Made by a program: the position numbers and the translations under genes. A DNA stretch of 35,406 nucleotides from an uncultured Alphaproteobacteria bacterium (GTDB taxonomy: Bacteria > Pseudomonadota > Alphaproteobacteria > CAAGCB01 > CAG-977). Of the stretch, positions 14,736 to 22,092 are shown in pieces (position 1 is the stretch's first letter; every line of letters starts with the position of its first letter). The stretch spans positions 1 through 35,406 of the forward strand of contig CALXOZ010000019.1 in assembly GCA_944390195.1 (NCBI GenBank), written 5' to 3'. The notes beneath the pieces were generated by a model. That model was not told where the DNA came from and did no database searches. It saw only the letters and a program-made list of their open reading frames with translations.

Positions 14736-16687
14736 TCAATCTGAAGATCAATGACAAACCCGTTCAAGCTTTAGAGGGAAGTACCGTATTACAAGCCGCT
14801 TTGAGTGCGGGAATTAATATTGCCCATTTGTGTTATGATGAAATTTTGGGAATAAACGGTAAATGTAATTTGTGTTTTGTTCAGTTGAAAGATGTCAAAG
14901 CGCCTGTGCTTGCCTGTCAGACCGAAGTTGGCGAAGGGATGGAGGTTTTTACGCAAACCGAAGAAGTGCGGGAATTAATCCGTGAAAACGCCCAAAAATT
15001 GTTAAAAAGTCATCCTGCCGATTGTGCTCTTTGCCTGAAAGGAGGGGCGTGCGCCATTCAGCGGATATGCACGCAGTACCGACCGGAAATTGAAATAAGT
15101 TATCAAAAGGCTAACAGCGAGAACCTTAAGGAATGGATAAAAATATCTCAAGACAAGTGTATTCATTGCGGTCGTTGCCTTTCCTTTTTAAAGAAAGCCG
15201 GCGTCAAGGTGAAAAAAGAAACGACGCCTATCGAGGATTTTCCTTTTTTTCATCTTTCCGGAACCTTGACCGATTTATGTCCCGCCGGTGCTTTAAGTCG
15301 TGGAAACCTTGATCAATTGATACGTCCTTGGGAAATGAAGACGCAAAACAGCATTGATGTAACCGATGCAACGGGATCGGGTGTTGAAATAAAAACATTC
15401 CAGGGAAAAATTGTTGATGTCCGTCCACAATCTTTAGACAGATTGATTTCGGACAAAGCGCGGTTTTGTCTGGACGGTTTAAGGTATAACCGTTTGGATC
15501 GCCCGTATGTGCGTATCGGTTCCGATTTGAAAGAGTGTTCATGGACGGAGGCTTTTGTTACGATTGCTTCAAAAATAAAAGACATTCCGCCTGATAAGAT
15601 CGGTGCTTTGGTTGGAAATTATGCAGATTGTGAAAGTATGTTGGCATTAAAGGACATATTTTCATTGCTGGGGGCTTCTTCGATTGATGCGGGTATGCGC
15701 GAGATGATGACGTTTGATTTGGACAGCCGTCAGTCTTGGTTGTTTAACACGCCCTTTGATCGAATAAAAGAAGCCGACGCTCTTTTGGCAATAGGAACGC
15801 GGATAAGCGAACAGGCGCCGGGGGTTGATTGGATCATACATAATGGCAATATTCAAAAAGCTTTGATCGGAGAAGATCCGTTTTGTCCTTCCGACTATGA
15901 GCAACTGTCTGCTTCGCCGGTCATATTGCAAGAAATATTGGATGGAAACGGGCGGGGGGCATTGTTTTTAAAACAAGCCGAAAAACCGATGATCGTTGTG
16001 GGACCCGCGGTTTTACAAAGAAAAGACGCTTTAGCATTGCTGGATGTGATTTACCGTATTTGTATAAAATACGGGGTTATTCGGGACGATTGGAACGGTT
16101 ACAACTTTTTACATGAAAAAGCGACCCTTATTGCCGCTTTAGAGCTGGGAATGGTCAGTAAAAGACCTTTAAAACCGCGCTTGAAAGCCGAAGGGTTCGA
16201 GTTTGTCTATCTTTTAAACGAAGATGATATTTCTCGCGATCAATTGGAAGGTGCCTTTGTTGTTTATCAAGGGATTTTCGCTTCCTCTGCGGCACAGGCT
16301 GCTGATGTCATATTACCGTCTTTGGCTTTTACGGAAAAAAGGGCGACCTATGTCGATATGCAGGGCAGAGCGCAAAGTACGGCAATCGTATCTCCGTCCT
16401 TCGGTTTGTCTCGGGAGGATTGGAAAATTTTGCGTGCATTATCCGAACATTTGGGGATAACGCCCTTACCTTATAATGATTTGGACGGTATCAGGGATTA
16501 TCTTGCCGGAGAAAATATCATTTTTTATGAGCGCGGTGAAATTCATAAAGCCGGAAACGAACCTTTCGGTCGTAAAGGGGAAATTGATCCTGCCGCCTTG
16601 AAAATAGATGTTGATGTTTTTAATGATGAACTGAGCCGTCAATCACAGGGGGCTTTGATGTTAAAACAAGAGGTTGGGAAAAGGTGA
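14732..16687 (+). CDS. nuoG: Complex I subunit NuoG (75-kDa iron-sulfur protein)
   Basis: 651 aa, somewhat shorter than typical alphaproteobacterial NuoG. All three N-terminal clusters have ligands: 2Fe-2S at C34, C45, C48, C62; the His-Cys3 cluster at H94, C98, C101, C107 (HPADCALCLKGGAC); and 4Fe-4S at C143, C146, C149, C183 (CIHCGRC, LCPAGAL). The molybdopterin-oxidoreductase-like C-terminal part carries ISDKARFCLDGL and RLDRPYVR. The N7 cluster ligands are not apparent. In known enzymes electrons reach NuoG from NuoF FMN. With nuoE and nuoF absent from this operon the electron donor is unclear. Overlaps nuoD and nuoH by four bases each. Confidence 0.94.
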   Translation: MINLKINDKPVQALEGSTVLQAALSAGINIAHLCYDEILGINGKCNLCFVQLKDVKAPVLACQTEVGEGMEVFTQTEEVRELIRENAQKLLKSHPADCALCLKGGACAIQRICTQYRPEIEISYQKANSENLKEWIKISQDKCIHCGRCLSFLKKAGVKVKKETTPIEDFPFFHLSGTLTDLCPAGALSRGNLDQLIRPWEMKTQNSIDVTDATGSGVEIKTFQGKIVDVRPQSLDRLISDKARFCLDGLRYNRLDRPYVRIGSDLKECSWTEAFVTIASKIKDIPPDKIGALVGNYADCESMLALKDIFSLLGASSIDAGMREMMTFDLDSRQSWLFNTPFDRIKEADALLAIGTRISEQAPGVDWIIHNGNIQKALIGEDPFCPSDYEQLSASPVILQEILDGNGRGALFLKQAEKPMIVVGPAVLQRKDALALLDVIYRICIKYGVIRDDWNGYNFLHEKATLIAALELGMVSKRPLKPRLKAEGFEFVYLLNEDDISRDQLEGAFVVYQGIFASSAAQAADVILPSLAFTEKRATYVDMQGRAQSTAIVSPSFGLSREDWKILRALSEHLGITPLPYNDLDGIRDYLAGENIIFYERGEIHKAGNEPFGRKGEIDPAALKIDVDVFNDELSRQSQGALMLKQEVGKR

Positions 16688-17697
16688 AAAATTTTATAAA
16701 AACATTATTTGAAGTGGATATCCGCCCTTTTTTAAATGAATTGCTTCCCGCCGGCAGTTTGTTGTTACAGGCTTTTTTATTTTGTTTTTTCGTTTTGCTT
16801 TCAAGTCTTTGCGTTGTATGGGCAAAAGAAAGGGTTGCAGCCAGAATTGAAATGCGAGATGCAAAAAGCATGAAACAAATCGTATGCCGTTTTTTGGTTT
16901 TATTATTGAAACGTCCCGCGATACCGGAGTGTGCACAAAAAACGTTGTTTGTCGCTGCACCTTTATTTGCGTTTGTTTTCGCGTTGTTTTTCTTTTTCTT
17001 TCTGCCTGTGAACCGGCAATACTACCTTCATTCCGACTTCGGTCTGTTGTATTTGTTGTTCGCGTCAAGTTGTGTTTCTTACGCTTTTATTGTCGGAGGT
17101 TGGAGCAGTTCGACACGGTTCAGTTTCTTCGGTTCAATGCGTTTAATCGCACAAAGTTTATGTTGCCAACCGGTTTTGGCTCTTGTCATTATGACGATTT
17201 TAATGACGGCGGGGGCAAGCGATTTGGAAAATGTCGTTTTGGCACAAAAAAACATATGGTTTATCGTCCCTCATTTTCCGTTGTTTGTATTATACCTGTT
17301 ATGCGTTGCCATGTTGCTTGGGCAGGCACCGTTTGAATCGGCAAAATCTAAAAAAGAACTGGCTTCGGGAATTTATGCGGAATATAGCGGTTCCCTTTAT
17401 TTGTTGTTTTTGCTGGCGGAAGATATTTTGTTGCTGTTAGGCGGCATTGTGGGCAGCATTTTGTTTTTGGGAGGGACTATGCCCTTCGGTTCCGCAAACG
17501 GATGGGGGGCGTTTGTTTGCCTGACGTTGAAAACGCTTTTAGTGATTTTTATCCTGACATTGATTAAATACGCTTTCCCGAATTGGCGAACGGACAAGCT
17601 GTTGCAGATGACATTTAAATTATTTGTGCCGTTTGCTTTGCTCTGGCTCATAATGACAGCCGGAGCGCTGTATTTTATGCAAGGAGCTTTTGCATGA
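16684..17697 (+). CDS. nuoH: Complex I subunit NuoH with altered quinone-channel acids
   Basis: 337 aa, hydrophobic, GTG start overlapping the nuoG stop (GTGA). The family is clear from GLLYLLFASS, STRFSFFGSMRLIAQ, VVLAQ, IYAEYSGS and LLFLLAED. The conserved Glu of SYEV reads CCQP, giving Q162 (CAA at 17167). The loop AETNRPPFDLPEAESEL reads AMLLGQAPFESAKSKKEL: the first Glu is lost, the Asp becomes Glu, and two of three acids become K221 and K223. The QLRxGPN entrance motif reads EMRDAKS. In known enzymes these acids link the quinone cavity to the proton path. Confidence 0.92.
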   Translation: MKNFIKTLFEVDIRPFLNELLPAGSLLLQAFLFCFFVLLSSLCVVWAKERVAARIEMRDAKSMKQIVCRFLVLLLKRPAIPECAQKTLFVAAPLFAFVFALFFFFFLPVNRQYYLHSDFGLLYLLFASSCVSYAFIVGGWSSSTRFSFFGSMRLIAQSLCCQPVLALVIMTILMTAGASDLENVVLAQKNIWFIVPHFPLFVLYLLCVAMLLGQAPFESAKSKKELASGIYAEYSGSLYLLFLLAEDILLLLGGIVGSILFLGGTMPFGSANGWGAFVCLTLKTLLVIFILTLIKYAFPNWRTDKLLQMTFKLFVPFALLWLIMTAGALYFMQGAFA

Positions 17698-18041
17698 AAA
17701 TATTAAAAAAAATATATTCCATCCTGTTTTTAAATGTCGGGCACAGTTTTAAAGTCGTTTTGCGTTATTTGTTGAATTTTGGATCTGTACAAAAGATTGT
17801 GCCGGATAAACGGAGAAGGGCTCTGGTCGTTTTTAATGAAAACGCCTGTGTGGGGTGTAAATTGTGTATGAAAATATGTCCGTCAAAGGCAATCCGTGTT
17901 AAAGCCGGATTGAACGGGAAAAAAGAAGAAATTGATTTTTCTTTATCCGGCGATCTGTGTGTTGCTTGCGGATTGTGTGTGGAATCCTGTCCTGAACAGG
18001 CTTTATTTTTTGAAACAAAGGAAAATCATGTACGCAGTTGA
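17694..18041 (+). CDS. nuoI: Complex I subunit NuoI, shortened, two 4Fe-4S clusters
   Basis: 115 aa, against roughly 160 or more in most alphaproteobacteria. An amphipathic N-terminal part is kept. Both clusters have full ligand sets: C52, C55, C58, C62 (CVGCKLCMKICP) and C89, C92, C95, C99 (CVACGLCVESCP). The protein stops soon after the second cluster, so the usual C-terminal extension that packs on neighbouring subunits is absent. Start overlaps the nuoH stop (ATGA), and its end overlaps nuoJ by 14 bp. A generic ferredoxin is excluded by operon position and the N-terminal segment. Confidence 0.9.
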   Translation: MKILKKIYSILFLNVGHSFKVVLRYLLNFGSVQKIVPDKRRRALVVFNENACVGCKLCMKICPSKAIRVKAGLNGKKEEIDFSLSGDLCVACGLCVESCPEQALFFETKENHVRS

Positions 18042-18510
18042 ATTTTATATCTTTGCCTTTCTGGTATTGACAGCGGGATTTTTATCCGTAACGACAAAGC
18101 ATATCTTGTATGCTGTTTTTTATCAGGTTCAAGCTGTTGTAGCTGTAGCGGGGATATTGGCGGGATTGAATGCCAAATTTGTCAGTTTTGCCGTGTTGTC
18201 GATGTCTGCCGCATCGATATTGGTTTTTTTGATGTTCGCCTTGATTGTTTTTGACGGTGTCCGGGTTTCGGCACCGCCAAAGGCTTCGAAAATGGCTGTG
18301 ATGTTTTTTGTGTTGTTAAGTATGGAAACCGTTTATTTGTTATTTAAACCGCGCTGGTCTCTGGAAAAGGCGGCACCGGATTTTTCTTTGCCTGTTTTGG
18401 GAAATATTTTATATGCCGACTACGGTTTCGGTGTTTTGGTTTTTGCCGGTTTGATACTGTCTTGTATGGTTGGGATAACCGCACTATTGGTTGAAAAAAA
18501 GAGTTCATGA
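18028..18510 (+). CDS. nuoJ: Complex I subunit NuoJ, without the pi-bulge Tyr/Gly
   Basis: 160 aa, about five hydrophobic helices. The ATG at 18028, inside the end of nuoI, is chosen because the hydrophobic first helix begins there; a longer in-frame extension would overlap nuoI by over 100 bp. An ungapped match runs from YAVFYQVQA through LVFLMFALIVFD to the NuoJ consensus. In this match GAEFL is NAKFV (Glu to K50) and the VVYVGAV helix-3 motif is SMSAAS, so the conserved Tyr is S60 and the Gly is A62. In solved structures this helix carries a pi-bulge involved in coupling. Confidence 0.85.
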   Translation: MYAVEFYIFAFLVLTAGFLSVTTKHILYAVFYQVQAVVAVAGILAGLNAKFVSFAVLSMSAASILVFLMFALIVFDGVRVSAPPKASKMAVMFFVLLSMETVYLLFKPRWSLEKAAPDFSLPVLGNILYADYGFGVLVFAGLILSCMVGITALLVEKKSS

Positions 18511-18522
18511 CGGAGTTGCCTG

Positions 18523-18822
18523 ATGACAATAGACATTCCCGTGATTTTGACGGTCAGTTCTTTTCTGGTGTTTTTCGGATTGTGGGGTGTGATGAAACAC
18601 CGGTCGGATTTAATGCGTATCCTGTTGGCGCTTCAATTGATTTTTTTAGGCTCTTTATTCAATTTTTCAATGGGAAGCGCGTTGTTTTACGAAGCTACGG
18701 GATTAATCTTCTGTTTGTTCAGTTCTTGTTTGACAGGCGTCCAAATCGTTGCGTCGTTGACATTGTTTCTTGTGTATTTCAGGAAACACACCCACTTGTC
18801 CGTCGATCGTATGAAAGGATAG
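18523..18822 (+). CDS. nuoK: Complex I subunit NuoK with both channel Glu replaced by Gln
   Basis: 99 aa, three hydrophobic helices, normal NuoK length and MKG end. Ungapped alignment to the family is direct: NRKNVIVILMSIELM against HRSDLMRILLALQLI, and LFVLTVAAAEAAIGL against LFSSCLTGVQIVASL. The two membrane glutamates (E. coli E36 and E72) are Q38 (CAA at 18634) and Q74 (CAA at 18742). In E. coli the first is essential for activity. The frame is intact and the gene is packed between nuoJ (12 bp) and nuoL (6 bp). Confidence 0.92.
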   Translation: MTIDIPVILTVSSFLVFFGLWGVMKHRSDLMRILLALQLIFLGSLFNFSMGSALFYEATGLIFCLFSSCLTGVQIVASLTLFLVYFRKHTHLSVDRMKG

Positions 18823-18828
18823 CCTGAT

Positions 18829-20649
18829 ATGATTTTTGCATTGTTTTTGCCTTTGCTGGCAGGCTGTTATATCGTTATGGCGGCTTTTTTAAAAAAAAGG
18901 ACTCTGTCTTGGCAGATCGGGACAGTTGCTGTCGGATTGGCTTTTTTTAATATCGTATCTATGGCGTTCAACAGCTTTTTTCAAGGAAAGGTCTATAATG
19001 CTGTTTTAATGCCTTTTTTGAAAATAGGTGAAATCGGATACGAGTGGTGCATACGGTTGGAAACGGCTGAAATTTTTTTGGTTGTTTTCATTGTTTTTTC
19101 CGCATTAATGAGTTTGTTGTTTGTTAAAGACTTGTTAGTTCAAGTTAAAATGAACAGGTATGTCGTTTTTTTATTGGGATTGGTGTCTTGCTTGATTGTT
19201 GCCATCGGAGCGAGAAATGTTTTTCAATTTTTTGCCGGTTGGGACTTTTCCGTTATTTTCGCTTATTTATTATTGATGCTGTTTCATGAAAAGCAGGCGG
19301 TTCGCCGGTCTGGAATTAATTTTTTGGTATGGCATTTGTTGACGGACATTCCTTTGTTTTTTGCTTTTTATCTGTTGTCCCAAAAAACAGGGAGTTTTTT
19401 CATTTCCTCTTTTCCCACTGAAACTTTCGAGGTTTTCAAAGAAAACCAGAGGGTTATCTTTGCTTTGTTGGTATTGCTGGGCGTTTCGGCAAAGCTGTTT
19501 TTATTCGGGACAAACATTTTAATTTCTCAAACGGCGGGAATATTCATAGCTGCTCTTTCTTTCATAGCGCCGGCGGCATTGGGGGGATTGGGTGTTTATA
19601 TCTTATATACTTTGTTTCCGTTTATGAATGATAGTCCGGCAGTTCATATGATTTTCATTGTTTGGGGAGCTTTGACGACGTTGGCGGGATTGTTAATGGC
19701 AGCGGTTCAAACAAATATCAAAGTCTTGCTTTGCCAGCTTTTGATGAGCCAGTTCGGTTTTGTTTTGATTGTTTTTGGAATCCTTGGTCGGGATGAAGCT
19801 TTTGCGGCTTATATCAGCTTGATCATACCAATGACAGGTTTGATGTTGTGTTCGGGGACGATCAGTGAAGCTTTGCAGGGAGAGGAAGATATCTCGCGTA
19901 TGGGGAAATTAAGAAGGCATCTTCCTTTTTCTTTTTGGTCTATGCTGTTGTTTTGCCTTTGTTGTATCGGTTTTCCTCAAATCGGAAACTGCGGTGTCGT
20001 TTTAAATTTGTTCTCTGAATTTGAAAGTCGTGCCGCATTGATGGCAAAAGTCTGTTTGACAGGATACTTGTTTGCTTTGGCGTTAGTTTTTTCCCGTTTA
20101 TTGTTTCGCGTTTTTTATGCGGAAACAAAAATATCCCCGATAACGCTTGCCAAAATACGTCATCCCTCAACCATGGAATCAATACCGTTGTCCATCTTGT
20201 TGATTTTATCTTTTTTTCAAAACGAGGTTTTCAAGTATTCCATTTTACCCGAATTTTCCAATGAAATGTCGAAAGACGTTTTGTTGTCGTTGATTGTGGC
20301 AATGAGCGGATTACCTTTGGGAGTAATGTTCTTTTTCAAAAAAGAACGTGTTACGGATAAGAAAATGTTCCAAACATCAGAAAGACTTGAACGGTTTTGC
20401 CGTAACGGATTTTATCTGACTGATTTTTATCGGACTGTTTTTGTCCGTCCGTTTATGGTCTTGGCGGAATGGGCATGGCATTTTTCCGATACGGCTTTGT
20501 TGACGGAACGTTTGCCGAAAGCCATAAAAGGAACTGCGGAACGTTTGCAGGAAACACATTCGGGGAAACCGTCCGATTTTTTAATATGGTCTTTGGGAGG
20601 ATTGTTTGTTTTAATTTTTATAATCATACTTTTGCCGACAGGAAGATAA
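18829..20649 (+). CDS. nuoL: Complex I antiporter-like subunit NuoL, divergent
   Basis: 606 aa, near the family length, including the long C-terminal horizontal-helix region (FYLTDFYRTVFVRPF). Some channel residues align without gaps: D139 for the TM5 Glu (AGWDF), D173 for the TM6 Asp, K222 for the TM7 Lys and K298 in QTNIK. The strongly conserved segment after the TM7 Lys (TWLPDAMEGPTPVSALIH) is not recognisable here, and its His is A247. No Lys or His occurs between K298 and the cytoplasmic MGKLRRH, where the family has HxxxHAFFK, and the TM12 GFFSKD Lys is absent. It is the most eroded of the three antiporter-like subunits. Confidence 0.9.
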   Translation: MIFALFLPLLAGCYIVMAAFLKKRTLSWQIGTVAVGLAFFNIVSMAFNSFFQGKVYNAVLMPFLKIGEIGYEWCIRLETAEIFLVVFIVFSALMSLLFVKDLLVQVKMNRYVVFLLGLVSCLIVAIGARNVFQFFAGWDFSVIFAYLLLMLFHEKQAVRRSGINFLVWHLLTDIPLFFAFYLLSQKTGSFFISSFPTETFEVFKENQRVIFALLVLLGVSAKLFLFGTNILISQTAGIFIAALSFIAPAALGGLGVYILYTLFPFMNDSPAVHMIFIVWGALTTLAGLLMAAVQTNIKVLLCQLLMSQFGFVLIVFGILGRDEAFAAYISLIIPMTGLMLCSGTISEALQGEEDISRMGKLRRHLPFSFWSMLLFCLCCIGFPQIGNCGVVLNLFSEFESRAALMAKVCLTGYLFALALVFSRLLFRVFYAETKISPITLAKIRHPSTMESIPLSILLILSFFQNEVFKYSILPEFSNEMSKDVLLSLIVAMSGLPLGVMFFFKKERVTDKKMFQTSERLERFCRNGFYLTDFYRTVFVRPFMVLAEWAWHFSDTALLTERLPKAIKGTAERLQETHSGKPSDFLIWSLGGLFVLIFIIILLPTGR

Positions 20650-20651
20650 AA

Positions 20652-22088
20652 ATGGTCAGCTTTTCACTTCCAAGAGTTATTTTGTTCTTGCCGTTTTTAG
20701 GGGCTTTTTTCCTGCTGTTTGTACGGGGAACGCACAGTGTTGTTTCCAAGAACAGTCGTAATATCGCTTTATTAGTAACGGCAAGTATATTTTTATTGTC
20801 ATTAATGTCGGTTTTTTTATATACGAACGGTTCCGACATATTTATCGGACGTATCCCTATACGGTTGTTACAACCTGACCGGCGCATCACAGTTGATGCG
20901 CTGAGCATGATTTTTATTTTACTGATATCTTTTCTGACTTTGTTGTCCGTATCCACAGTGCGCCGGCATATAACTTTTTCGATCAAAGAATTTACTTTTT
21001 TAATTTTGATAGCACAATGTTTTATGTTGAATGCGGTTTGTTCAACGAATATGTTCCGTTTTTTTGTTTTTATGCAGTCATCCATGGTGCCTTTGTTTTT
21101 AATGATTGCAATATGGGGAACGGAAAAACGTATGTTTACTGCATATAAATTTTGTTTTTTCGATTTGATGGGCAATATCTTTTTTATGCCTGTGTTATTG
21201 ATGATTTCCCATAAAACCGGATCCGTCGATTTTTCAAGTGTGCAAATGGTTGTGTTGACGCATGCGGAACAAACGATGTTGTTCGTTTGTATGATGTTCG
21301 CTTTGGCTTTTAAAGCGCCGTTGTTCCCGTTTCATGCTTGGTTGAGTGATGCTCAATCCGAAGCGCCTGTTCCTGCTGGGATTTTATTGTGCGGTTTGTT
21401 TACAAAATTGATCTTTTATGCTTTTTTGCGTTTGGCTTTTCCGACGGTCGAAACAGTTTTACAAGAAAACAGTACATTGTTGCTGTATTGGGCTGCTTTT
21501 TGTTCCGTTTACGGTGCGTTGATTACGTTAAAGCAAACGGATATCAGAAAAATAGCGGGCTTTTCTCATTTATCTCAAGTCGGCTTTTTAGCCGCCGGAG
21601 TGTTTTGTTCGACCACAAACGCTTTGAGCGCCGTTTTGTTTTTATGTATGGCTCAAGGGTTGTCTGTAACAGCTTATATCATGTCGGCGGGGGCTTTGTC
21701 TTCAAGGTTGAAAACCGCGGAAATTAAGGATCCGACCGGTTTGATGAATCTGTTTCCTTACTTGGGGACGACGTTTTTCATTTCTTGCCTGATTGTGTTG
21801 GCAGTTCCTCCGTTAATGCCGTTTACAGGACAATTTTTGATATTTTACAATGTATTCCAGCAATCCAAGACGGTTGTATTCTTTTTATTGCTGTCCGTTA
21901 TTTTATTGTATACCGCTTTTTTCAAATTGTTTACGCGCTTATTATTTGGAGAAGCGCCTCAAAAAAATCCGTGTGTGTCTGATATGAGTTGGCGAGAAAA
22001 AACCGCGACAGTTGTTTTTGGCGTTGTCTTTTTGTTTTTATCCTTAATGCCGAAGTTGGTATTCAATCTGGTGGAAAAAGTTTGGTAG
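20652..22088 (+). CDS. nuoM: Complex I antiporter-like subunit NuoM with two Glu-to-Gln changes
   Basis: 478 aa from the ATG at 20652, two bases after the nuoL stop; a longer open frame upstream overlaps nuoL and is not used. The TM7-8 core is well kept: FALAFKAPLFPFHAWLSDA with K221, and CGLFTKLIFYAFLR with K252. The essential TM5 Glu (FFEAxLIPM) is Q142 in FMQSSMVPL (CAG at 21075). The TM12 Glu in GFVGEFL is Q394 in PFTGQFL (CAA at 21831), and the TM10-11 His in SHG is Q335 in AQG. Alignments are ungapped around each site. Confidence 0.93.
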   Translation: MVSFSLPRVILFLPFLGAFFLLFVRGTHSVVSKNSRNIALLVTASIFLLSLMSVFLYTNGSDIFIGRIPIRLLQPDRRITVDALSMIFILLISFLTLLSVSTVRRHITFSIKEFTFLILIAQCFMLNAVCSTNMFRFFVFMQSSMVPLFLMIAIWGTEKRMFTAYKFCFFDLMGNIFFMPVLLMISHKTGSVDFSSVQMVVLTHAEQTMLFVCMMFALAFKAPLFPFHAWLSDAQSEAPVPAGILLCGLFTKLIFYAFLRLAFPTVETVLQENSTLLLYWAAFCSVYGALITLKQTDIRKIAGFSHLSQVGFLAAGVFCSTTNALSAVLFLCMAQGLSVTAYIMSAGALSSRLKTAEIKDPTGLMNLFPYLGTTFFISCLIVLAVPPLMPFTGQFLIFYNVFQQSKTVVFFLLLSVILLYTAFFKLFTRLLFGEAPQKNPCVSDMSWREKTATVVFGVVFLFLSLMPKLVFNLVEKVW

Positions 22089-22092
22089 GGAA

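Noticed and set aside
20469-20651. N-terminal extension of NuoM
   Set aside because: It overlaps the nuoL coding end by about 180 bp in another frame. The ATG at 20652 begins the hydrophobic first helix and lies two bases after the nuoL stop.
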